Assembly (NCBI GenBank): GCA_963520375.1
Contig: CAUQQF010000003.1
Location: forward strand, 62,001-126,000
Length of the DNA stretch: 64,000 nucleotides
Source: JABCPE02 sp963520375
Lineage (GTDB): Bacteria; Bacteroidota; Bacteroidia; Flavobacteriales; Weeksellaceae
Direction of reading: 5' to 3'
The notes under the pieces were generated by a model that was given only the letters and a program-made list of their open reading frames with translations, made no database searches and was not told the DNA's origin. A program made the position numbers and the translations under genes. Shown piece by piece: positions 1 to 7,874 of this stretch. The first letter of the stretch is position 1, and every line of letters starts with the position of its first letter.

Positions 1-477
1 CCTTCGGGCTACTTCCCTGACGACCCAAATAACACCTCTTCCCAGACCGAAATGCAGAGATATATGAACAAGTTATCTGGGCCGCTTTTGGACAGAATAG
101 ACATTCATATAGAGGTACAAAAAGTAGAGTTTGAGCAACTTGCAGAAAAAAGAAAAGGCGAAAGCAGTATAGAAATACGAAACCGCGTGCTGAAAGCCAG
201 AGAGATACAAGCCAAACGATATAAAGAACTGGATATCAACTACAATGCCCAAATGGGACCTAAAGAAATAGAAAAGTACTGCGATCTAGACAGCACCTGC
301 CAGCAGCTGATAAAAAACGCCATGGAAAAACTAAATCTCTCTGCTCGTGCCTACGACAGAATCCTAAAAGTAGCCCGAACCATAGCAGATTTAGATGATT
401 CTGAAAACATCAGTCCTGCCCATATCTCCGAAGCCATACAATACCGAAGTTTGGATAGGGATTTTTGGAGGGCGTAA
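1..477 (+). CDS. YifB/ComM-like Mg-chelatase-family AAA+ ATPase, C-terminal part
   Basis: The frame is open from base 1, so this is the last 158 residues or so of a protein that begins outside the window. It starts in the loop after the Walker B region (PSGYFPDDPN, matching the CGYYGDP-type segment of the family) and runs through SGPLLDRIDIHIEV, the signature of YifB/ComM proteins, into the helical Mg_chelatase_C domain with the usual end SLDRDFW. The family is a hexameric helicase-like ATPase; ComM promotes branch migration during natural transformation. Domain identity is sure; a role in competence here is inference from the family. A strong stem-loop follows the stop codon. Confidence 0.9.
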   Translation, partial: PSGYFPDDPNNTSSQTEMQRYMNKLSGPLLDRIDIHIEVQKVEFEQLAEKRKGESSIEIRNRVLKAREIQAKRYKELDINYNAQMGPKEIEKYCDLDSTCQQLIKNAMEKLNLSARAYDRILKVARTIADLDDSENISPAHISEAIQYRSLDRDFWRA

Positions 478-484
478 AAAACGC

Positions 485-508
485 AAAACCACCTAAAAAG
501 GTGGTTTT
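485..508 (+). terminator. Rho-independent terminator after the YifB-like gene
   Basis: Arms AAAACCACC and GGTGGTTTT form a perfect 9-bp stem around TAAAAA, starting 7 nt after the stop codon and followed by a T-rich stretch. It also lies just downstream of the minus-strand gene ending at 530, so it may serve both. Confidence 0.8.
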
Positions 509-529
509 ATTCTTTTGAAATTATTAATC

Positions 530-1049
530 TTACCAGCCTTTCTTTCTTATATAATATAATTCCTCTTTATCTTTATTGAAAAGAAAGAAATAATACTCTA
601 ATTCATTGATATATACATATGTGTAATAGTTATTAGAATCATTTAATATAGCATTAAAATTTTTACCATACACATCTTCCTTAAACACTTCAGAATCAAT
701 TACATCCTTAAATTTTTCTTTTTCTTTAATATCCATAGGACATTTTTTCCAAGTAGAACTATTTTCTTTTTTATTTGTAATTTCATTTTTCTCCCATTCT
801 TCAAATTTTGGATAATTTTCATTTATGGAAACATTTTCCATCATTTTATATGAATACAATTCAAATAATTCATTATGAAAATTAAACCCAATAAAATCCT
901 TACTATATATTTTATCAACATTTCCTCTATAACTATGAAATAATTTCTGAAAATCAGTTGCGTTTAGTGGGCTATATGTTTTTTCATGATAATAAATAAT
1001 ACTTCAATACGCTCATTAATAACATTGATAATAAAAATTTATTTTTCAT
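530..1049 (-). pseudogene. Small secreted hypothetical protein, apparently frameshifted
   Basis: An ATG at 1049 opens a signal-peptide-like start (MKNKFLLSMLLMSVLK) which then hits a stop within a few codons. From about 1003 another frame is open without a start codon and runs into the 109-residue frame that has its first ATG at 859. Joining the two frames near 1003-1006 gives one continuous protein of about 170 residues, rich in Tyr, Phe, Asn and Lys, with a signal peptide. I see no known domain. Either a one-base indel inactivated the gene, or there is a sequencing error, or the short frame from 859 is used on its own. The segment is much more AT-rich than the YifB gene next to it. The function is unknown. 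Confidence 0.5.
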
Positions 1050-1125
1050 CTGATTATTTTTAGATGGTCTCTTTAGTAATTTAGTATTGGTAAAAGTGTG
1101 TGAAATAAGATATTTTATGCTTTTC

Positions 1126-1599
1126 TCAAATACCTATATGTTCAACTTTAGTTAAAATCCATTTTTCTTCTTGACAGGAATATTCAAAAAATACGAAAGA
1201 ACCTCCATTATTAAAATAGTGATATTCTTTGCCTTTGTATTTTACGAGGAAATTAATAATTGTTATGGTGATTTTATTTCCTTGTAAAAGAGGGTGAACT
1301 TTTAATATTTTTAAACCTTTCTTCAGTGTTTTTCTGTTATTTTTATTATTGATATCAATTGTTTTTAATGGTAATTTTGATTTCATACTATCTAAATCTA
1401 TTGGTTTAGAGTTTTCATCTACCACATAGATAATATTATTTTCTTTAGAAGAATTTTCACTTAATTGCAGCATATAATTATTAGCAGCAATTGAAATTGC
1501 AGAATCTACTAACTTTTTATATTCATCGAGCTTTTTTTCTTGAGAGAAAAGAATATTAGTAACTAATAACATAAACAAAAGTATTCCTTTTTTTATCAT
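1126..1599 (-). CDS. Secreted hypothetical protein
   Basis: 157 residues. The N-terminus (about 19 residues, MIKKGILLF...ILFSQ) is a typical Sec signal peptide with a Gln-type cleavage site common in Bacteroidota. The mature part is charged and Lys/Asn-rich, with a Tyr/Phe-rich end (HYFNNGGSFVFFEYS) suggesting a small beta-rich domain. I do not recognise a family. It is the neighbour of another small secreted protein (the frameshifted gene at 530-1049) on the same strand, and both are AT-rich, so the pair may be accessory cargo. The start is the first Met and is followed directly by the signal peptide. Confidence 0.6.
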   Translation of the reverse strand: MIKKGILLFMLLVTNILFSQEKKLDEYKKLVDSAISIAANNYMLQLSENSSKENNIIYVVDENSKPIDLDSMKSKLPLKTIDINNKNNRKTLKKGLKILKVHPLLQGNKITITIINFLVKYKGKEYHYFNNGGSFVFFEYSCQEEKWILTKVEHIGI

Positions 1600-1704
1600 A
1601 ATTATTTTCTTCTTTTAAAGAAATATATTTGGCTATTGTAAGAGGAATTTTATTAAATCCAAAAACCGTTTTTATAGCAAAAAATCTGGAACATCGCCCA
1701 GATA

Positions 1705-2226
1705 TTAACTTTTACTAATGATAGCTGTTCCTTTTTGCAAAAATAGATTATTTGGGTAGGAAATTCGCTCTCCACTATCAGTTTTTAGGAGCGTGTATAG
1801 TAGTCTTATGTCTATTATTTCGGCTTCTATTGGGACATCTTTGTCCAGAATTTTTATTTTGTCTCCTATTCTAAACGGAAATGAAAAGAAAATAATAATC
1901 CCCGCCGTGATATTGCTCAAAATAGACCACTGGGCAAACATCGCCACGCCTATCACGGTAAAAATAGAAGAAATCACGAAAAATGCCTGTTTCCGCTCCA
2001 CTCCCCAGACAGGAACCAAAGTAAGGATTATAAAAATACTTATCAGAAAATCTATGTATTTCAAAACCAGCCTAATTCTCGGCTTTGAAAAACCTGATTT
2101 CTTCCCAAATCTACCCACCAAAGTAGAAATTACAAACCTAATAAGCAAAGAAAAAAGCAGCACCACGGCAGTTGCCACTATCTCACGCTGATACGAATTA
2201 AAAAAAACATTGTCTAGCACTTCCAT
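1705..2226 (-). CDS. Short MscS-family mechanosensitive channel
   Basis: 173 residues with three hydrophobic segments (about 15-35, 58-78, 85-115). The third carries the MscS pore-helix and hinge signature AQWSILSNITAGIIIFFSFPFRIGDKIKI-like stretch, which runs from the pore into the start of the beta domain. MscS channels open under membrane tension during hypo-osmotic shock. The protein stops after the beta domain, so it lacks the large cytoplasmic vestibule domain of E. coli MscS (286 residues); such short forms are common in Bacteroidota. It sits between a secreted hypothetical gene and a ferredoxin gene on the same strand. Confidence 0.88.
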   Translation of the reverse strand: MEVLDNVFFNSYQREIVATAVVLLFSLLIRFVISTLVGRFGKKSGFSKPRIRLVLKYIDFLISIFIILTLVPVWGVERKQAFFVISSIFTVIGVAMFAQWSILSNITAGIIIFFSFPFRIGDKIKILDKDVPIEAEIIDIRLLYTLLKTDSGERISYPNNLFLQKGTAIISKS

Positions 2227-2256
2227 TTCCCAAAAAGATGTTTTGAAACTTATATT

Positions 2257-2487
2257 TTAGATAGATTTTACAGAGATTATTTTCACAGGGCACGCCTTTG
2301 CTGCCTTTTCGCAAGATTCATAGGCGTCTTCTATCGGTGTTTTCAGGGTGTGAAAACCTTTTTTCTCTACGGATTTCAACAGAACGGATTTGCCGTCTTT
2401 TTTGGACATTCGGAAGTATTCAGGAGCAAACTCTGCACAGTAGTTACAGCCTATGCATTTCTCTCTTTGTAGTGTAACGATTACCAT
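2257..2487 (-). CDS. Single-cluster [4Fe-4S] ferredoxin
   Basis: 76 residues. Cys11, Cys14 and Cys17 (CIGCNYC) together with Cys66 before Pro67 (ACPV) make a complete ligand set for one [4Fe-4S] cluster; Cys59 is an extra cysteine that could form a disulfide as in other monocluster ferredoxins. The small acidic-to-neutral protein would be a cytoplasmic electron carrier. Its partner is not shown by the sequence. The gene upstream on the same strand encodes a U32-family protein, whose relatives depend on an Fe-S cluster, but a terminator stands between them. Confidence 0.88.
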   Translation of the reverse strand: MVIVTLQREKCIGCNYCAEFAPEYFRMSKKDGKSVLLKSVEKKGFHTLKTPIEDAYESCEKAAKACPVKIISVKSI

Positions 2488-2648
2488 TTATTTTTGATGC
2501 GAAGGTAATAAATAATTTTAAAATTTCTTTACTCTGTTTTCCTTTTTGTGGTCACTTTGGAAGTAATTACGACTTTATTCAAGTCTTCGTATATTTTTTA
2601 TTTAATTCTAAAGACAAAATTCCATAACCCAATAACAAAAAAAAGTAA

Positions 2649-2674
2649 AAACCTCTCCCAAAAAGGAGAGGTTT
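2649..2674 (-). terminator. Terminator of the U32 gene
   Basis: Perfect 10-bp stem AAACCTCTCC / GGAGAGGTTT beginning 3 nt after the minus-strand stop codon, followed on that strand by a T-rich run. Confidence 0.85.
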
Positions 2675-2677
2675 ATG

Positions 2678-3934
2678 CTAAGCTATTGTATCGTTTTTTA
2701 CTATTTTGTAGAGTTTGTCGCTTGGTCTTACACGGAAATCTGTTTTGAAAGTAACCACATCCGCCTTGGTTGCCTTTTGGCTATCGCCCTTATCTTCTAC
2801 CATCATACTTTCTACAACCATTTCTTGGGAACCTGTGGTAGGCCCTTGGATAAGAACCTTATCGCCCACATCCAAATCAAATGCTTCTATGAGAAACTCC
2901 GCAATACTCGTTTTTGGGTAGTAGTGTGTTCCTCTTCCGATGTAGACTTTTTTCTGTGTTGCATTAGAGCCAGGGTTCGGCGACCACTCGCCCAGCTTCT
3001 GCCCAAGGTAATAACCACTCCAGAAACCACGGTTATAGACTGTTTCCAGTCGGCTCATCCAGTCTGCTACTTTTTCCTGGGAATAGGTGCCATCGGCTAT
3101 GGAGTCTATCGCCTCGCGGTAGCATTTTGTCACGGTTGCTACATATTCTGGCGCCCTGCCTCGCCCTTCTAATTTAAGAACTTTTACTCCTGCATCCACG
3201 ATTTGGTCAAGGAAATTAATAGTACAAAGATCCTTTGGCGACATCATATATTCGTTGTCCAGTTCTATTTCAAAACCACTTTCTTGGTCTATCACGGTAT
3301 ATTTCTTACGGCAGTTTTGCTTACACGCTCCTCTATTCGCAGATGAATTGTGAGAATGAAGACTTAGATAGCATTTCCCAGAAACCGCCATACAAAGCGC
3401 ACCATGCCCGAAAATCTCTATCTCTACCAAATTACCAGAAGGGCCTTTTATCTGCTCTTTTTCTATCTGCTGACAGATTTTCTTTACCTGAGTAACGCTG
3501 AGTTCTCGGCTCATAACCATCGTATCTGCAAAAAGTGCATAGAATTTAACCGTTTCTATATTGGTAATATTTATCTGCGTGGAAATATGCACCTCCATAC
3601 CTATCTGCCTTGCATAGGCGATTACAGCCTGATCCATCGCAATTACAGCCGTAAGGTCTGCCGCCTTGGCTCTATCCAAAAGGGTTTTGATGATGGAAAG
3701 ATCATGGTCGTAGATAATTGTATTAAGCGTAAGGTAAGTTCTCACGCCTTTTTCCTTACATCTTCTGCTGATTTCTGGCAGGTCATCTAGAGTAAAGTTC
3801 ATGGAGGCTCTTGCTCTCATGTTAAGCTGTTCCACACCGAAATACACTGAATCTGCTCCATTATCCAAAGCCGCCTGCAAAGAAGTAAAATCTCCCGCGG
3901 GTGCCATTAGTTCTATTTTTCCTGTTTTTGTCAT
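2678..3934 (-). CDS. U32-family protein, TrhP/RlhA-like (annotated as peptidase U32)
   Basis: 418 residues beginning KIELMAPAGDFTSLQAAL, the start typical of the U32 family. The signature region at about 175-205 holds GALCMAVSGKC followed by GACKQNC, the cysteines that in TrhP (YegQ) are thought to bind an Fe-S cluster. The C-terminal third has the U32 C-terminal beta domain. E. coli TrhP and RlhA hydroxylate tRNA U34 and 23S rRNA C2501 using prephenate-derived chemistry; older annotations call these proteins collagenase-like peptidases. RNA hydroxylation is the better guess, but which RNA cannot be told. A CAAAGATA (TATCTTTG on the minus strand) at 3956-3963 is a plausible -7 box. Confidence 0.88.
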   Translation of the reverse strand: MTKTGKIELMAPAGDFTSLQAALDNGADSVYFGVEQLNMRARASMNFTLDDLPEISRRCKEKGVRTYLTLNTIIYDHDLSIIKTLLDRAKAADLTAVIAMDQAVIAYARQIGMEVHISTQINITNIETVKFYALFADTMVMSRELSVTQVKKICQQIEKEQIKGPSGNLVEIEIFGHGALCMAVSGKCYLSLHSHNSSANRGACKQNCRKKYTVIDQESGFEIELDNEYMMSPKDLCTINFLDQIVDAGVKVLKLEGRGRAPEYVATVTKCYREAIDSIADGTYSQEKVADWMSRLETVYNRGFWSGYYLGQKLGEWSPNPGSNATQKKVYIGRGTHYYPKTSIAEFLIEAFDLDVGDKVLIQGPTTGSQEMVVESMMVEDKGDSQKATKADVVTFKTDFRVRPSDKLYKIVKNDTIA

Positions 3935-4028
3935 TGATGAATTTCAAAATTTTTGCAAAGATATGCTTTTTAAAATTTTATTTTCTAATTCTTTATTTGT
4001 ACTTTTCGGAGTTTAAAAAAATTAAGGC

Positions 4029-5519
4029 ATGTTTTATCTATTTTTAGGGCTTGGGCTGGGTCTCATTATAGGCGGTGCAGCTGTATATTTTGCATTAAAA
4101 TCTTCTCTAATTCCTCGAAATATCTTTGAGGAATTACAGCAAAATTTCGTTAAAAAAGAAACTGAACTCAGCAATGCAGAAGGCAAAATCGATGAGCTTT
4201 TGGAACAAATAAAAGGAGAAAGAGAATTTTCTGCTGGTCAAAGGGAAAAACTAAATATTACTGAAAACCAGCTTATAAAAATCTCGGCAGAGAAAGACCT
4301 TCAAAACGAACAAATCGCAGAACTCCGAAAAACAAATGAAATTCTAAATCAAAATATTTCTAATCTAAATCAAGAGAACCTACAGAATATTGCTAAAATA
4401 TCCGAGCTTTCTGCCGAAAACAAAAACCTGCAAAGCTCCATGGAAGAGCAGAAAAATCTTTCCCAAAAACTACAAGAGGAAAGCAAACTCCATTTTGAAA
4501 ACATTGCCAATAAAATTTTAGAAGAAAAAACAGAAAAATTCACGAACCTGAACCAAACTCATCTGAAAAATATTTTGGATCCGTTCCAAGAAAAAATAAT
4601 AGAACTAAAAAACCGAGTAAACGAAACCTACGACAAAGAAGCGAAAGAACGCTTCTCTCTCGGCGAAAAAGTAAAAGAACTCGCCTCTCTGAACCAGCAG
4701 ATTTCCGAAGATGCCAAAAGGCTGACCCGCGCCCTAAAAGGAGAAAGCAAAACGCAGGGAAACTGGGGCGAGATGATTTTGGAGAGTATTTTAGAGAAAT
4801 CTGGTCTCGTAAAAGGGCGGGAATATTTCCTAGAACACGAACTGCGAAATGAGGACAACAAAGCTCTTTTTTCCGAGTTTTCAGGGAAGAAAATGCGCCC
4901 TGATGCTGTGATAAAATATCCCGATGAACGAAATGTGATAATAGACTCCAAAGTTTCGCTCACTGCTTTCACAGAACTGGTAGATGAAACCGACCCAGAA
5001 GTCTATCAAATAAAGCTGAACCAGCATTTGGCTTCGGTGAAAAACCACATTCAGCAGCTTTCGCAGAAGGCGTATGATGATTATGGAAAATCATTGGATT
5101 TCGTGATGATGTTCATCCCGAGCGAACCAGCCTATATCGCAGCAATGCAGGCCGACCAAAACATCTGGAACTACGCCTATGAAAGAAGAATTTTACTGCT
5201 GAACCCGAGCAACCTTATCACTTCTTTAAAACTGATAGCAGACCTTTGGAAGCGGGAATATCAAAACAGAAATTCCATAGAAATCGCAGAAAGAGGCGCC
5301 AAACTCTATGATAAATTTGTGAATTTTGTGGAAAACCTTGAGAAAGTCGGCAAAAATATAGACCAAGCAAAAGCTTCCTATACAGAGGCTTACAAACAAC
5401 TGCACAGCGGAAGGGATAACCTGATCACGCAGACCCAAAAGATGAAATCTCTAGGAATAAAAAACAAAAAAGAGCTTCCACAGAGTTTGATTGACAATTC
5501 TGAACCAACCAATGAATAA
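4029..5519 (+). CDS. rmuC: DNA recombination protein RmuC
   Basis: 496 residues. A single N-terminal transmembrane segment (about 2-22) is followed by a long coiled coil (about 30-220, rich in Glu, Lys, Leu, Asn) and the conserved RmuC core containing KTQGNWGEMILESILEKSGL and DAVIKYPDERNVIIDSKVSL, which belongs to the PD-(D/E)XK nuclease fold. RmuC limits recombination between inverted repeats in E. coli; newer work in other bacteria links it to degradation of foreign DNA. It ends 6 nt before a SpoU methyltransferase gene, so the two are likely co-transcribed. Confidence 0.95.
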   Translation: MFYLFLGLGLGLIIGGAAVYFALKSSLIPRNIFEELQQNFVKKETELSNAEGKIDELLEQIKGEREFSAGQREKLNITENQLIKISAEKDLQNEQIAELRKTNEILNQNISNLNQENLQNIAKISELSAENKNLQSSMEEQKNLSQKLQEESKLHFENIANKILEEKTEKFTNLNQTHLKNILDPFQEKIIELKNRVNETYDKEAKERFSLGEKVKELASLNQQISEDAKRLTRALKGESKTQGNWGEMILESILEKSGLVKGREYFLEHELRNEDNKALFSEFSGKKMRPDAVIKYPDERNVIIDSKVSLTAFTELVDETDPEVYQIKLNQHLASVKNHIQQLSQKAYDDYGKSLDFVMMFIPSEPAYIAAMQADQNIWNYAYERRILLLNPSNLITSLKLIADLWKREYQNRNSIEIAERGAKLYDKFVNFVENLEKVGKNIDQAKASYTEAYKQLHSGRDNLITQTQKMKSLGIKNKKELPQSLIDNSEPTNE

Positions 5520-5525
5520 AAAATC

Positions 5526-6296
5526 ATGATTATACAAAGTCTTCAAAACGAAAAAATAAAAAAACTAACCAAAATTCTCACTAAAAATAACGAGAGAAAA
5601 AAACTCAAAATATTCGCCGCAGAAGGAAGACAGGAAAACGAAAGGGCTTTGAAATTTAATTTTGAAGCGGTGGAATTCTTTATTTGCGAAGATATTTTCG
5701 GAACAGATTTCCCAAAAGGGAAAATACATCTGGTTTCTCGCGAAGTTTATGAAAAAATAGCTTACAGAGGCTCTTCCGAGGGAATTATCGGTATTTACAA
5801 AGAAAAAGAAACCTCACTAAATGATTTTAAACCAAAAGAGAATTCCTCTATCATTGTGCTGGAAAGCATAGAAAAACCAGGGAATTTGGGAGCTGTTTTG
5901 CGCAGCTGTGAGGCTTTTGGGATAGATGCTCTTGTCATCACAGATTCTAGAACGGATTTTTATAATCCTAATGTTATCCGAAGCAGTGTGGGCTGTCTTT
6001 TTGGGATGAATCTCTTTCAAGCAGAAAGCCAAGAAGTGGTCGATTTCTTGAAAAAGAATGATTTTCAGATATTTACCACGATAATGAACACCGATTCTAA
6101 AGGAATAAATGAAAAGAACCTAGCTGGAAAATCAGCCATCGTATTTGGAACGGAGCATTCTGGGTTGAGTGATTTTTGGAGAGGAAAAGGAGAAAACATC
6201 ATCGTACCAATGGCAGGAACGATAGACTCTCTCAATCTAAGCAACGCTGTCGCTATAAGCTGCTACGAGATACTAAGACAAAAAATCTCTCACTAA
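5526..6296 (+). CDS. SpoU/TrmH-family RNA 2'-O-methyltransferase
   Basis: 256 residues with a short N-terminal substrate-binding domain (about 1-95) and the SPOUT methyltransferase domain. Motif 1 (EKPGNLGAVLRSCEAFG), motif 2 (GTEHSGLSDFW) and motif 3 (VPMAGTIDSLNLSNAVAI), which form the trefoil knot and the SAM site, are all intact. The enzyme methylates a ribose 2'-OH in rRNA or tRNA; the sequence does not say which. It follows rmuC by 6 nt and its stop codon lies inside the left arm of a terminator. Confidence 0.92.
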   Translation: MIIQSLQNEKIKKLTKILTKNNERKKLKIFAAEGRQENERALKFNFEAVEFFICEDIFGTDFPKGKIHLVSREVYEKIAYRGSSEGIIGIYKEKETSLNDFKPKENSSIIVLESIEKPGNLGAVLRSCEAFGIDALVITDSRTDFYNPNVIRSSVGCLFGMNLFQAESQEVVDFLKKNDFQIFTTIMNTDSKGINEKNLAGKSAIVFGTEHSGLSDFWRGKGENIIVPMAGTIDSLNLSNAVAISCYEILRQKISH

Positions 6297-6309
6297 AATT
6301 AGTGAGAGA
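6286..6309. terminator. Bidirectional terminator between convergent genes
   Basis: Perfect 10-bp stem TCTCTCACTA / TAGTGAGAGA with a 4-nt loop. The stop codon of the methyltransferase is inside the left arm; the minus-strand lipoprotein gene ends 26 nt to the right. The T-run on the plus side is interrupted. Confidence 0.7.
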
Positions 6310-6334
6310 CTTTAATTGTTTCTTAAGAGTTAAA

Positions 6335-6628
6335 TTATTTTTTAACTTCTTCTTTTACTTCTTTAGCAGCAGCTTCTACTTTAGCAGCTCCTTCTTCTAC
6401 TTTAGCAGCAGCAGCATCTTTTACTTCTTCAGCTTTAGCAGCAACTTCTTCTTTTACTTCTTCAGCTTTAACAGTAGCAGAATCAACAGCAGCACCAGCA
6501 GCAGAATCAACAGTAGCAGCAGTTTCTTGAGCTGTAGAATCAACAGCATCTTTTACTTCTTCAGCTTTTTTGTTACAAGATACTAATGCTAATGCTACAA
6601 CAGCAGCTGCGAATAATGACTTTTTCAT
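6335..6628 (-). CDS. Ala/Lys/Glu-rich lipoprotein
   Basis: 97 residues. The signal peptide ends in the lipobox LVSC (Cys18), so the mature protein is probably lipid-anchored to the inner or outer membrane. The rest consists almost only of Ala, Lys, Glu, Val, Asp, Ser and Thr in imperfect repeats of VKEEVAAKAEEVKDAAAAK type, which would form a long amphipathic helix or coiled coil. Similar small abundant lipoproteins are widespread in Flavobacteriia with no established function. The DNA is correspondingly repetitive (runs of CAGCAG and TTCTTC on the plus strand). It diverges from the regulator gene at 6819 across a 190-nt region with palindromes. Confidence 0.8.
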   Translation of the reverse strand: MKKSLFAAAVVALALVSCNKKAEEVKDAVDSTAQETAATVDSAAGAAVDSATVKAEEVKEEVAAKAEEVKDAAAAKVEEGAAKVEAAAKEVKEEVKK

Positions 6629-6728
6629 AATAATAAAAATTTTTTAAAAGGTTAAAATTAAATTTCTTGACTCAACTTGTTAATCTGAACATCAAATCAA
6701 CAAGGCAAAGATATAGCGAGAAAAAAAA

Positions 6729-6759
6729 TTGCCTATGAAAAATAATTGTAATATCTTTG
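6729..6759 (+). promoter_or_regulatory. Probable promoter of the regulator gene at 6819
   Basis: TTG at 6729-6731 and TATCTTTG at 6752-6759 fit the flavobacterial -33/-7 pattern with a 20-nt spacer. The -7 box is overlapped by a palindrome. Confidence 0.55.
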
Positions 6760-6773
6760 TAAAATATTTTACA
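6758..6773. promoter_or_regulatory. 16-bp perfect palindrome over the start of transcription
   Basis: TGTAAAATATTTTACA reads the same on both strands. It begins inside the predicted -7 box and covers the expected transcription start, the position of a repressor operator. A second palindrome follows 10 nt downstream. Confidence 0.5.
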
Positions 6774-6782
6774 AATAAAGAA

Positions 6783-6797
6783 TACTGATTATCAGTA
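6783..6797. promoter_or_regulatory. 15-nt palindrome TACTGAT-T-ATCAGTA
   Basis: Perfect 7-bp arms around one central base, in the predicted 5' leader of the gene at 6819. With the palindrome at 6758-6773 it makes a candidate two-site operator. Confidence 0.45.
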
Positions 6798-6818
6798 AAT
6801 TAAATATAAATTCGTATT

Positions 6819-7874
6819 TTGAGTAATTTGGATTTAGAGTGTTTTGAGCGATTAAAGAAGGAAATTCAGATAGAATATTTGAAGAATCACAGCCCTTCCG
6901 AGGAGGATATTTCTCAATGGAAAGGAATAGACATTGTATATTTTCAAGAAGATTTAAGAAAAAAAGTCAAAGGAAGTATCAGTGAAAAGACTTTTTACAC
7001 CTATTTCAAATCCACAAACATAGATAAACTGCCAAGAATAGACATGCTGAATATGTTTTCGGCATATATCGGATACCAGTCTTGGTATGAATTTAAAAAA
7101 AGTTTCTCTGAGGAAGCAGTGGATTTAGAAGATGAGGTCGAATCCTTACCAGAGCCTAAACTTGAAGAAAAAACAGAAAACACTACATCTTTATTAGATA
7201 CAAAAATCGCTGAAAACCAACCCAATAAGAAATTTTCATTTTCTAGTATAAAAGCCTATATATGGGTGATTACTTCTGCTGTTTTGGCTTTATTTATCAT
7301 AGTTTTATTGTATTCTGACAGTTTGTTCAAAAAATCTTACCAATTCTGTTTTACAGATGCAGACAGAGGAACAGCAATCCAAAGCACAATAAATATAAAA
7401 GTAATCAAGGAAAAAGAATCTCCTATCCTCTATAAAGTAAACCCTGACGAATGCTTCTATATCAATACGAAAGATAAAACTCTACGAATGGAAGTGAGTA
7501 CGCCACTGTACGAAAAAGTAGAAATTTTCAGAAATCTGGAGGATGCGCCAGAGGTGGAGCATATTGCCTTAAAACCAGATGATTACGCACTTATGCTTTA
7601 TTATTATTCAACTAAGGATAAGGACAACTCATCTCTGGAACACATAAAAAACAGACAGCAAAAACTAAATCACCTAATCAGTGACAATGCTCTGATATAC
7701 CAGATATTTGATAACGAAATATACGGCGTAGAAACGCTCAGTAAACAGAAATATATCGGTCTGGTAACCACACCTACCCAGTCCTTACGAAACCTCAAAG
7801 TTCTCGATACCAAAATCGAAAATGGAAAGATTATTGCTATTAAATTCAAAATTGAAAACAATGAAAAAAATTAA
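6819..7874 (+). CDS. Single-pass membrane protein with N-terminal HTH-like domain, possible membrane-tethered regulator
   Basis: 351 residues from a TTG start; there is no in-frame ATG before residue 76, and the N-terminal domain would be lost without the TTG. Residues about 25-95 contain SISEKTFYTYFKS and LPRIDMLNMFSAYIGYQSWYEFK, which resemble the 'learn the start, then F-x-SW-x-F' pattern of small HTH-like domains common in Bacteroidota regulators. A Glu-rich linker leads to one transmembrane helix (147-166) and a C-terminal domain of about 185 residues, presumably periplasmic. This is the layout of ToxR/CadC-type one-component regulators, but DNA binding is inferred. It overlaps the next gene, a lipoprotein, by 14 nt, so the two are probably translationally coupled partners. 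Confidence 0.65.
   Translation: MSNLDLECFERLKKEIQIEYLKNHSPSEEDISQWKGIDIVYFQEDLRKKVKGSISEKTFYTYFKSTNIDKLPRIDMLNMFSAYIGYQSWYEFKKSFSEEAVDLEDEVESLPEPKLEEKTENTTSLLDTKIAENQPNKKFSFSSIKAYIWVITSAVLALFIIVLLYSDSLFKKSYQFCFTDADRGTAIQSTINIKVIKEKESPILYKVNPDECFYINTKDKTLRMEVSTPLYEKVEIFRNLEDAPEVEHIALKPDDYALMLYYYSTKDKDNSSLEHIKNRQQKLNHLISDNALIYQIFDNEIYGVETLSKQKYIGLVTTPTQSLRNLKVLDTKIENGKIIAIKFKIENNEKN

Noticed and set aside
2675..3172. Plus-strand open frame of 165 codons in the U32 gene
   Set aside because: Antisense to conserved U32 coding sequence, Cys-rich, starts inside the terminator.
6176..6586. Plus-strand open frame of 136 codons over the terminator and the lipoprotein gene
   Set aside because: It reads Phe/Ser repeats generated by the complement of the Lys/Glu codons and crosses a terminator; the minus-strand lipoprotein explains the sequence.
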